Shown piece after piece: positions 7,653-14,415 of a stretch of DNA of 15,675 nt (position 1 is its first letter; every line of letters starts with the position of its first letter). Source of the stretch: Pyrinomonadaceae bacterium (GTDB taxonomy: Bacteria > Acidobacteriota > Blastocatellia > Pyrinomonadales > Pyrinomonadaceae); the NCBI GenBank assembly GCA_013695245.1, contig JACDAW010000319.1:1-15675 (forward strand), written 5' to 3'. Under the pieces are notes generated by a model that was given only the letters and a program-made list of their open reading frames with translations, was not told the origin of the DNA and did not search any database. The position numbers were made by a program, and so were the translations under genes.

Positions 7653-8588
7653 ATGCAAACAACAATAACCTTAACGAATAAAGAGACGAATTCGCTTCTC
7701 GTTTTCTGTTTTTGTCTTGCGACTCTGGCAACAACGTTGGCGTGTGCGGCGGCGGGCACGCGCGGGCCCGTAGCGGAAGGCCCGCGCATCACTCCGGCGG
7801 ATTACCCCGTACTTCTCGCCGCCAGCGAAGACCGACGCAAAGCCGCGCTCGGCGCGTGGACAGCACTTACACGCGCGCAAGGCATCGAGAATGCGCCCGC
7901 GCCGGAGTTTCAACCGGCGACGACGACCGTGCGCAGTTTGCCGCCGCTCGCCGCTGCCTTGCGCTTGCCGAACATTGTAGTTGCAGAAATAAACAGACCT
8001 GTGCGCGGGAAAAGCGAGGCGCGTGAAGCGCCCGGAGTGTTGACGGAAGAGGAGGCGACGCGCGAATCCTTGCGCCGCTTCCTCGCTTCGCTCGCGCCTC
8101 TGCTCGGCGTTGAAACCGAAGACGTTTCGCTCGTCTCAATCAAGGACGAACAAAATAATACGAAGCGCGCCGTTTACGAGCAGAAGCCTTTTCTCGTTCC
8201 GTTGCGCGGCGGCTACGGACGCATCGAGATCAGTTTCACCGACGACCGCCGCGTTGTCGCGCTCACCAGCACTGCGATCCCCGACGCCGAACGCCTGCGC
8301 ACACGGCTCGCCCTTCCACGCGAACGTCTTACCGCGCAACAAGCGGCTGCGAGTCTGGCAGGCGCTTCATACACTTACACGGATGCGAACGGGATTCAAC
8401 AAACGCGCACCGTCGCCGACGCAAACGCGATCTCGATCCGCGAACTCGTCGTCCTTCCCATGGAACGCGCAGGCGAACAACCCACGCTCGAATTTCATCT
8501 CGCGTGGGAAGCCGTCGTTGGTAATGACTCTCCGCAAGTCATTTACGTTGACGCCGTGACGGGTGAAATACTTCGCGCCGGGAATTGA
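7653..8588 (+). CDS. exported protein with FTP/PepSY-type protease-propeptide domains, no protease domain
   Basis: A 311-residue protein beginning with a hydrophobic segment (about 14-34) that should direct export. Cys31 follows TTLA, which fits the lipobox only poorly, so a lipoprotein is possible but not secure. Residues about 120-215 resemble the fungalysin/thermolysin propeptide (FTP) fold, with a leading helix LRRFLASLAPLLGV and VYEQKPFLVPLRGGYGRIEI. The C-terminal part ends in EFHLAWEAVVG...QVIYVDAVTGEILR, a typical PepSY/FTP ending. In M4 and M36 proteases these domains inhibit and chaperone a following metalloprotease. Here the frame stops right after them and no HExxH domain follows. 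The ATG at 7653 was chosen because a TATAAT promoter lies upstream; no clear ribosome site is visible. It could be a free-standing protease inhibitor or chaperone, or a loosely related protein; the domain call is from pattern only. Confidence 0.7.
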   Translation: MQTTITLTNKETNSLLVFCFCLATLATTLACAAAGTRGPVAEGPRITPADYPVLLAASEDRRKAALGAWTALTRAQGIENAPAPEFQPATTTVRSLPPLAAALRLPNIVVAEINRPVRGKSEAREAPGVLTEEEATRESLRRFLASLAPLLGVETEDVSLVSIKDEQNNTKRAVYEQKPFLVPLRGGYGRIEISFTDDRRVVALTSTAIPDAERLRTRLALPRERLTAQQAAASLAGASYTYTDANGIQQTRTVADANAISIRELVVLPMERAGEQPTLEFHLAWEAVVGNDSPQVIYVDAVTGEILRAGN

Positions 8589-8701
8589 TTCTCAAAAAGA
8601 ACATCCTGCGACAACTGCATCTTTTCACTTGACCTGACGCGCCTCGCAGCGGCATCCTGTCGGTGTTAATACTTTCTTAATTGTTAATGGGGTTTTTTGA
8701 C

Positions 8702-9424
8702 ATGCAGTTTGATCCGACGAATAACGTTTCGTGGCAGTTGGGCTATCGCGGTCGAGTCGCAGTTTTCATTGACGGTAACAATCTCTTTCACGCGGCGCGT
8801 TTTCACAATCTCGACATTGACTACAACAAACTCCTGCGCGTCCTCCTCGGCGATGGTAGATTGCTGCGCGCATTTTTCTACACCGGAGTTGACGTTGGAG
8901 CGGAGCGCCAGCAAGGTTTTCTTCTTTGGATGCGGCGCAACGGTTTCCGCGTCGTGCAAAAGGAACTCAAAACTTTTTTCGACGGCACGCGCAAGGCGAA
9001 TATGGACGTGGAGATCGCCGTTGACATGCTCTCGCTCGCCGGGCGCTACGACACGGCCGTGCTCGTCTCCGGCGACGAAGATTTCGTTTATGCCGTGAAC
9101 GCCGTCGCGTACAAGGGCTGCCGCGTGGAAGTCGCGGGCTTTCGTTCAAACAGCGCGCCGAAGTTGATTGACGTGGCCGATTACTTCATTGATCTCGGTG
9201 ACATCGCCGAACGCATCCGCAAAGAACATTCCGCTACGATACCTGCGCGCTGCTATGAACACCCGCTCGAAGCGGACTTGCACGACCCTGTCATGCAGCC
9301 GCATTACATGCCGCCGAACGGCGATGGAAGAAGCGAACATCACATCATCGAATCGGTGTTTGAAGACGACATCAATCAGTTTACGGCGATTGTTGATTTC
9401 ATACGCATTACGGACGACGAATAG
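8702..9424 (+). CDS. NYN domain protein, LabA/DUF88-like (PIN-fold putative ribonuclease)
   Basis: A 240-residue cytoplasmic protein with the acidic active-site pattern of NYN/LabA-type PIN-fold nucleases. It has VFIDGNNLF (21-29) with Asp24 and Asn27, MDVEIAVDML (101-110) with Asp102 and Asp108, and VSGDEDF (122-128) with Asp125 and Asp127, followed by GCRVEVAGF. These residues usually bind the metal for RNA cleavage. The last 65 residues are His- and acid-rich and match nothing I know. In-frame starts are TTG 8681, ATG 8687 and ATG 8702; I chose 8702, where homologous N-termini usually begin shortly before the first strand and a weak GGGG lies upstream. The true start may be five codons earlier. 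It is followed 41 bases later by the DUF2203 gene and the two may share a message. Confidence 0.85.
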   Translation: MQFDPTNNVSWQLGYRGRVAVFIDGNNLFHAARFHNLDIDYNKLLRVLLGDGRLLRAFFYTGVDVGAERQQGFLLWMRRNGFRVVQKELKTFFDGTRKANMDVEIAVDMLSLAGRYDTAVLVSGDEDFVYAVNAVAYKGCRVEVAGFRSNSAPKLIDVADYFIDLGDIAERIRKEHSATIPARCYEHPLEADLHDPVMQPHYMPPNGDGRSEHHIIESVFEDDINQFTAIVDFIRITDDE

Positions 9425-9465
9425 ATCACAAAAAACGTGTGAAGCCATTAGCCGCCGCGTGTCCC

Positions 9466-9855
9466 ATGAACTCGAACATAAAACTCTTCAGCGTCGAAGA
9501 AGCAAACGCCCTGTTGCCGACCGTGCGCTTGCTCGTCGAACGCGTTCAACGGGCGCACAAAAGCATTCTTCCGTTTGGAGCGGCCGCGCGTGAGGCGGCG
9601 GCGCGCGCCGAGCTTGGCGGCGGAGGAATGCCCGGCGGCGCGAGCTACGTCACGGCGGTGATGCAACTCGCTGCCCGCACAAGTGAGGTGCAAGCTTTAG
9701 GCGTTCAGATCAAAGATTACGCACGCGGGCTAATAGACTTTCCGAGTTTGCGCGACGGGCGCGTTGTGTTGCTCTGCTGGCAGCTAGGCGAGCCTGAAGA
9801 AATCGTCTGGTGGCACGAAACCGACGCCGGATTCGCCGGACGCCAGCCGCTATAA
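9466..9855 (+). CDS. DUF2203 family protein
   Basis: A 129-residue protein with the hallmarks of DUF2203. The N-terminus is KLFSVEEANALLPTVR (5-20), the middle is a helical, Gly/Ala-containing segment, and the end is LCWQLGEPEEIVWWHETDA followed by GFAGRQPL. The family is small, cytoplasmic and of unknown function. I chose the ATG at 9466 because the family normally starts just before K-L-F; a GTG at 9439 is in frame but adds nine residues with no family resemblance. No strong ribosome site is visible before either. The gene follows the NYN gene closely and the two may be co-transcribed. An AT-richer gap with a hairpin follows. Confidence 0.85.
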   Translation: MNSNIKLFSVEEANALLPTVRLLVERVQRAHKSILPFGAAAREAAARAELGGGGMPGGASYVTAVMQLAARTSEVQALGVQIKDYARGLIDFPSLRDGRVVLLCWQLGEPEEIVWWHETDAGFAGRQPL

Positions 9856-9891
9856 ATTGAAAACGTGAAGATTGTAGCTGCTAACCTTGCT

Positions 9892-9924
9892 GCTTAATTT
9901 CTCAGGCTTTTGCTGAGCTTAAGC
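9892..9924. other. two-tier hairpin after the DUF2203 gene
   Basis: An outer stem GCTTAA (9892-9897) pairs with TTAAGC (9919-9924), and an inner stem CTCAG (9901-9905) pairs with CTGAG (9913-9917) around a 7-base loop. Three bases on the left side and one on the right are unpaired between the stems. No T-run follows on either strand, so it is not a standard intrinsic terminator, but it could protect a 3' end or act with Rho. The rest of the gap 9856-10131 holds a putative promoter and no gene I can support. Confidence 0.4.
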
Positions 9925-10011
9925 GTCTATGACCCTAACATTCTTGTCCGTCGCAGCCCACCATGTGGTAGATTTTCAACCCGCAACCACAGTTGCTTGT
10001 ATATTTTCTGG

Positions 10012-10041
10012 TTGACGACTTAAAGTAACTTCTGATAGCAT
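10012..10041 (+). promoter_or_regulatory. putative promoter of the zinc-ribbon/RDD gene
   Basis: TTGACG (10012-10017), an 18-base spacer and TAGCAT (10036-10041) give a plausible sigma70 promoter with a leader of roughly 80 bases before the ATG at 10132. The -35 box is good and the -10 box only fair. The leader carries a T-run (about 10103-10109) of unknown meaning. Confidence 0.4.
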
Positions 10042-10131
10042 CCGCCGCGAACTCATAAAGAGCAAAGGGTTAACCGGCTCTCCCATTTGCTTCTTCAGCC
10101 CGTTTTTTTATATATGGAAGGCTTTATCAAG

Positions 10132-11415
10132 ATGCAGTGTGCCTTGTGCCGTGCTGTTTACGCCAGCGATTTAACAGTTTGCCCGCATTGCAAAAAGCCC
10201 GCGCCCGCTTCGGCGCCGGACGAAAACACTCCGCAAGTCTCTTTCGATGATAACTCAGAGGTATCAACTTCGGGGGCAACCGCTATGAATACATCTACTA
10301 CTGCTGAGCCAATCATGCAGACGACGCTGATTGAATTTCCCGGCGTCGCCCGCAGCAAGCAGCAACCGCAGTGGCGCAGAGACTTGAGCGAGCGCGTGCG
10401 CGTTATTCAGGAGCGACGCGCGCAAGAAGTGAATCATGTGGAGACACGCACGACGGGAAAGCGGGCGAGCATTGCCGCCTCCGTTGAAGCGAGCGAAGCG
10501 GGCGTGCCGCGACTCGTGCCGCACGTTGAGCCTGCGCCCGTCAATCCGATTGTTGCGGCCGCCTTGCGCCGCATCGAACGCGCGCGCGAATCTGCGGCAA
10601 TGATGCCCGTTTCAAGAAGCATCGGGCGCAGCAATGGCAGTGCGGCGACCGCCATGGCCGTCGCGCACGTTTCGGATGTTGCCGAAGAAGCGGAGCAAAA
10701 CGTTAATACAGCTTTGGCTATTGTGCCCGAAGCCGTTGCTGCTCCGCCTTCCGAAACGAAAAAGGAATCGAACGGAACTGACCCTGTAATAAAAACCCAC
10801 AAGCTGGTTGCGATTCCGGCTCATCCGATCATTAAAAACGAAGCGCCCGTTGAAGCCGCCGCCATAGAAACAAAACCCGCCGTTGAAATTCAACTCGATA
10901 CGAGATCGCGCCGCGTGATCTCGGAAGTCGTTGACGATGCGTTGATCGCAAAGCGAGAGGCGGAACAGGAGGCGGCACGCAGCGCGACCGTGCCGTCTGA
11001 GATTTTCGACGATCAGGCTCCACTTGCGGCGCGCTCCGTCGCGGCCGTTGTTGATCTGCTGATCGTCGCTTTTGTCGCTTCGCCTTTCGCCGCGATCATC
11101 GAGTTGACGAGTGGCAATTGGGGCGATTGGCGTGTCGCCGCTTCGATGGTGGGCATCGTTACGCTGGTGCTCTTCCTTTATTCGGCGGCGGCCATTGCGC
11201 TCGCCGGTCGCACGTGGGGCATGTCGCTCGTTTCGCTTTTCGTCGTTGATGTCAAAACAGGTTTACCGCCGACGCTCGCACAGGCGGTAAAGCGCGCGTT
11301 CTTCTTTCTGCTCTCAATCGTCACGCTCGGACTCGGCGCGCTCTATTCGCTTTTCGATGCCGAGCGGCGCGCCCTTCACGATCACTTATCAGATACAATC
11401 GTCGTCCGCGATTAG
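10132..11415 (+). CDS. zinc-ribbon and RDD-domain membrane protein
   Basis: A 427-residue protein with three parts. A zinc ribbon (CALC 3-6, CPHC 17-20) opens it. A long, low-complexity linker rich in Ala, Glu, Val and Pro (about 25-290) follows. The C-terminal RDD domain (about 297-427) has three or so hydrophobic segments (303-325, 336-360, 388-408). Its conserved residues are Arg301 and Asp308 in AARSVAAVVDLL, and Asp417 in LHDHLSDTIVVR. RDD proteins are integral inner-membrane proteins of mostly unknown or ion/solute-related function. The ATG at 10132 was chosen because GGAAGG (10116-10121) lies ten bases upstream and the zinc ribbon follows immediately; an ATG six codons earlier is possible. 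The gene has its own promoter and a strong terminator, so it is likely a single-gene unit. Confidence 0.88.
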   Translation: MQCALCRAVYASDLTVCPHCKKPAPASAPDENTPQVSFDDNSEVSTSGATAMNTSTTAEPIMQTTLIEFPGVARSKQQPQWRRDLSERVRVIQERRAQEVNHVETRTTGKRASIAASVEASEAGVPRLVPHVEPAPVNPIVAAALRRIERARESAAMMPVSRSIGRSNGSAATAMAVAHVSDVAEEAEQNVNTALAIVPEAVAAPPSETKKESNGTDPVIKTHKLVAIPAHPIIKNEAPVEAAAIETKPAVEIQLDTRSRRVISEVVDDALIAKREAEQEAARSATVPSEIFDDQAPLAARSVAAVVDLLIVAFVASPFAAIIELTSGNWGDWRVAASMVGIVTLVLFLYSAAAIALAGRTWGMSLVSLFVVDVKTGLPPTLAQAVKRAFFFLLSIVTLGLGALYSLFDAERRALHDHLSDTIVVRD

Positions 11416-11439
11416 ATTTTAGAGACGCACTCACGACGT

Positions 11440-11474
11440 GGCTCTGCTTGTCCTCCGTCAAGCAGAGCCTTTTT
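11440..11474 (+). terminator. Rho-independent terminator after the RDD gene
   Basis: A perfect 11-base-pair stem, GGCTCTGCTTG (11440-11450) with CAAGCAGAGCC (11459-11469), encloses an 8-base loop and is followed directly by TTTTT (11470-11474). It begins 25 bases after the RDD stop codon. It is the clearest terminator in the window and separates the RDD gene from rqcH. Confidence 0.93.
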
Positions 11475-11476
11475 GT

Positions 11477-11504
11477 TTGCGCAAGAAGTTTGTTAGCCTA
11501 TGAG
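11477..11504 (+). promoter_or_regulatory. weak candidate promoter for rqcH
   Basis: TTGCGC (11477-11482), a 16-base spacer and TATGAG (11499-11504) lie right after the terminator and about 45 bases before the rqcH ATG. Both boxes match the consensus only in part. It is listed because a new promoter is needed here after such a strong terminator. Confidence 0.3.
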
Positions 11505-11551
11505 AACAGCGAGCGCGCAAAAACAGCTTTGCAGCATCCTCGTTTTCAAGT

Positions 11552-13033
11552 ATGAACGATCAAATTATTGCGGAGATCACACGTGAGATCGCAGAAGCGT
11601 TTACGGGCGCGGCGGCGGGCAGAGTTTACCAACTCGGTCGTACATCTCTCGTCATCGCTTTTCATACAAGAAACGATGCTCATCTTTATATTTCAGTCGC
11701 GCCTGCCGAACCGCGCATCTACATTATCCATCGCGCAACGCGGGAATTGGAAAAAGCTTCGCTTGCGCCTACGCCGTTCGCGCTCCTGTGGCGCAAACAT
11801 CTCGCCGGAGCCATCTTGCATCGTGTTGAGAAGGACGCACATGATCGCATCATTCGCTTCTTTTTCGACGCGCAATCCGAAGCGGGAGAAGCTCAAGAAC
11901 GCATTGTCGTCGCGCAACTAACGGGGCGTTCCGCGAATCTATTTCTGCTCAACGAAGACGAAAGAATCGTTGACGCGCTGCGTCCTTTGCGCGAGGCAGT
12001 TCAACAGATCGGCGACAGATATGATGCGCCCGTCGCTTCTGCCTTACTTAAATCATCGCCACCCGCTCCATTCATGCGCGGCAACTTCGGTTCGTTTTCG
12101 GAAGCGGCAGACAACTACTATCGCAAACTTGAGACAGATCAAAAGTTCGATCAACGCGCCTCGACAATCGCCGCGCGACTGCGCCAAGAGACTGGGAAAC
12201 GACGCAAACTCGAACGCAATCTCGCAAATGATCTCGCCCAGCACGGCGACGCGGAAACACACAAACGCATCGGCGATCTCCTGCTCGCCAACATCGCAAC
12301 GGCCGAACGCGACGGCTCTCGCGTTCGCATCAAGGACTACTACGCGGGAGGCGAACCCTTAATCGAAGTAGAGATTGATGAAAATCGCACATTGCAGGAG
12401 GAGGCCGCGCGCCGTTTCGCTCGTTACACGAAAGCGAAGCGCGCGGCCACCGAGATCGCCGCGCGAATTGAAATTCTGCGCGAAGAGATCACGGAGATTG
12501 AAGAGCGTGCGAATGAACTAACACGCATCGTTGCGGAGCGGGACGCGCAAGCGTTGGAACGTTGGAGAGAAGGAGACGGCAGGAAGCGCGTCGAGACACA
12601 AAAGGATAAACGCTCTAAATCCGAAGAGCGCATACCGGGCGCGCGCAGGTTTCGTTCATCGGACGGTTACGAGATTCTTGTCGGACGCGCGGCAAAAGAT
12701 AACGACCATCTCACGTTTCGCGTCGCGCGCCCGCACGATCTCTGGTTTCACGCCGCTGATTATCCCGGCTCGCACGTCATCGTGCGCAGCAGCAGCAATA
12801 GTAGTGGCAGCGCAAGCTCCAAACGCGGCGAGATACCGCATCGCACCGTTCTTGAAGCGGCGCAATTGGCCGCCAGCTTCAGTCAAGCGAAGCACGACGC
12901 AAAAGTTTCCGTTAACTACACGCATCGTAAATTTTTGTCGAAGCCGAGGGGCGCTGCGCCCGGACTCGTCCGCATGTCGAATTTCCGCACTTTACTTGTT
13001 GAGCCGCGCGAAGGAGTCGAGCGCATCATATAA
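11552..13033 (+). CDS. rqcH: RqcH/NFACT-family ribosome quality control protein (FbpA-like)
   Basis: A 493-residue member of the NFACT (Rqc2/NEMF/RqcH) family. RqcH binds 50S subunits holding a stalled peptidyl-tRNA and recruits Ala-tRNA to add C-terminal alanine tails that mark the chain for degradation. The NFACT-N domain (about 1-165) keeps the diagnostic Asp98-Arg99 pair that corresponds to the DR motif of Bacillus RqcH. Coiled-coil segments lie at about 185-250 and 285-345. The C-terminal NFACT-R domain (about 365-490) has GYEILVGR, DLWFHAADYPGSHVI (396-410) and the KVSVNYTHRKFLSKPRGAAPG segment (451-471). Two things are odd: the stretch after about 160 passes directly to the coiled coil without an evident helix-hairpin-helix, and a Ser/Asn/Gly-rich run (413-423) interrupts NFACT-R. 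The family usually has about 550-580 residues. Older annotations call it fibronectin-binding protein. Confidence 0.9.
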   Translation: MNDQIIAEITREIAEAFTGAAAGRVYQLGRTSLVIAFHTRNDAHLYISVAPAEPRIYIIHRATRELEKASLAPTPFALLWRKHLAGAILHRVEKDAHDRIIRFFFDAQSEAGEAQERIVVAQLTGRSANLFLLNEDERIVDALRPLREAVQQIGDRYDAPVASALLKSSPPAPFMRGNFGSFSEAADNYYRKLETDQKFDQRASTIAARLRQETGKRRKLERNLANDLAQHGDAETHKRIGDLLLANIATAERDGSRVRIKDYYAGGEPLIEVEIDENRTLQEEAARRFARYTKAKRAATEIAARIEILREEITEIEERANELTRIVAERDAQALERWREGDGRKRVETQKDKRSKSEERIPGARRFRSSDGYEILVGRAAKDNDHLTFRVARPHDLWFHAADYPGSHVIVRSSSNSSGSASSKRGEIPHRTVLEAAQLAASFSQAKHDAKVSVNYTHRKFLSKPRGAAPGLVRMSNFRTLLVEPREGVERII

Positions 13034-13178
13034 AGCTTGCTAAAACAACTTGAAACGCGTGCGCCCGATTCAAAAACTCTCTCACACAATCGCAAGCATA
13101 GCTTCGCAAAGAAGAAACAATTTCGCCACGCGCGATGGGTAAACTTGTTGCCGAAAAATTCATTGAGGACAAAGCTAA

Positions 13179-14357
13179 ATGAGCAATAATTTCGTTCAAC
13201 CTTTGGAGAAGTTCGCCACTCAAACGCTTGACGCACTCGCCGATGCGGTTGCCGGGAAAGCTTCAACCTTACGCGACGGCACGGAGCACGCGGGCGTCGA
13301 ACTGCCGCGCGATCTCTACGCGCACAAAAACGCGCAGACCGAATGGTGGTATTACACCGGACACATGCAGACGGCTGCGGGTCGGCGTTTCGGCGTCGAA
13401 CTCGTCTTCTTTAAACGCCGCACTGACCTCGACCGCTTCGGCGTCGTGCCTCTGCGTTTAATCGCCAACCCGATCTACTTCGCACACTTCGCCTTAACGG
13501 ATGAATCTCGTCACGCGTTTCGTTACGCGCATCGCAAAAGCGCGAACAGTCCCTTCGACCCGCAGGCCATCGCCAGCTCGAAGCGTTACTATTTGCGGCT
13601 CGGCGATTGGACGGTGCGCGAGGCACACGGGCTTCATTTGCTACGCGCGAGCCTTGGGCGCGATCTGATTTTTGAAGCGGCGCTAAAGCCTGCAAAACCT
13701 CTCGTCTTGAACGGCGAAAACGGAGTTAGCTTCAAGGATCATAATGAAGCTTCGCGCTACTTCTCTTTTACGCGCATGGAAGCCGAGGGCGACATCACGT
13801 GGCACGGCGCGACCGAACACTTCACGGGTTCGGCGTGGATGGATCGCGAGTTTGGCACGTGGACGGCGACGAAAAATCAAAAGGGTTGGGATTGGTTTAG
13901 CATTCAATTCGAGAACAATTCCGAGTTGATGGTTTACCACATCCGCGATAGCGAAGGACGACCATCAAAATTCTCAAGCGGTTCGTTCGTTGACGCGGAA
14001 GGCAACCGGACGCATCTCCACCGCGAGGATTTTGAGGTTGAGCCGACAGACTACTGGCGCAGTTCGCAAACAAGCGCAACCTATCCGAGCGGCTGGCGCG
14101 TGCGCGTCGCGCGACTTTCGATTGACGTGCGCGTAACGCCCATCATTAAAGATCAAGAACTCGACACGCGCGGCACAACGATGATCGTCTATTGGGAAGG
14201 CGCGTGCGAAGTTGAAGGACGACACGGCGACGCGGAGATAAATGGGCGCGCTTACGTCGAACTCGTCGGTTATGACCGCTCGCATGAGCAACCGTCTCTT
14301 ACGACATTCATCTTCGGCAGCGCGCTTGATCGTCGCTGGCGAAGTATTTTTGGATAG
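13179..14357 (+). CDS. carotenoid 1,2-hydratase / AttH-like lipocalin-fold protein
   Basis: A 392-residue protein of the CrtC/AttH-like family (two tandem lipocalin-type halves). The family signatures are EWWYYTGH (55-62), a GSAWMDREFGTW segment (217-228), GWDWFSIQFEN (236-246), ELMVYHIRD (249-257) and near the end GRAYVELVGY (356-365). CrtC members add water to the psi end of acyclic carotenoids; many relatives, including hydrolase- or binding-type ones, have no known substrate. No signal peptide is evident at the N-terminus, unlike many AttH-type members. The start is well supported: GAGGA (13165-13169) lies nine bases before the ATG. No carotenoid gene is nearby, so the hydratase activity is only a family-based possibility. 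The stop codon lies in a repeat-like stretch that continues towards hemL. Confidence 0.8.
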   Translation: MSNNFVQPLEKFATQTLDALADAVAGKASTLRDGTEHAGVELPRDLYAHKNAQTEWWYYTGHMQTAAGRRFGVELVFFKRRTDLDRFGVVPLRLIANPIYFAHFALTDESRHAFRYAHRKSANSPFDPQAIASSKRYYLRLGDWTVREAHGLHLLRASLGRDLIFEAALKPAKPLVLNGENGVSFKDHNEASRYFSFTRMEAEGDITWHGATEHFTGSAWMDREFGTWTATKNQKGWDWFSIQFENNSELMVYHIRDSEGRPSKFSSGSFVDAEGNRTHLHREDFEVEPTDYWRSSQTSATYPSGWRVRVARLSIDVRVTPIIKDQELDTRGTTMIVYWEGACEVEGRHGDAEINGRAYVELVGYDRSHEQPSLTTFIFGSALDRRWRSIFG

Positions 14358-14401
14358 GAGGCTAGGAGACTGAGTAGAGAGCTTGTTTTTACTCTGTCTC
14401 C
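14355..14401. repeat. TAGGAG repeat and long inverted repeat before hemL
   Basis: The hexamer TAGGAG occurs at 14355-14360 and again at 14363-14368. It runs into an inverted repeat in which GGAGACTGAGTA (14365-14376) pairs with TACTCTGTCTCC (14390-14401) with one mismatch and a 13-base loop. The first copy overlaps the stop codon of the upstream gene. A TTTTT run (14411-14415) lies nine bases further on, directly before the hemL ATG. It could be a terminator, a hairpin in the hemL leader, or a remnant of a dispersed short repeat. Confidence 0.55.
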
Positions 14402-14415
14402 TGTATGCTGTTTTT

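Noticed and set aside
7464..7658. A 64-residue minus-strand frame across the divergent intergenic region.
   Set aside because: It overlaps the start of the GTG gene in another frame, spans both putative promoters and has no ribosome site or recognisable product.
9929..10015. A 28-residue plus-strand frame after the DUF2203 gene.
   Set aside because: No ribosome site, no known motif, and it ends inside the putative -35 box of the RDD gene.
12786..12822. AGC/AGT-rich run in rqcH as a possible microsatellite or frameshift site.
   Set aside because: The frame is continuous on both sides and NFACT-R resumes with conserved residues; it is kept as a Ser-rich insert only.
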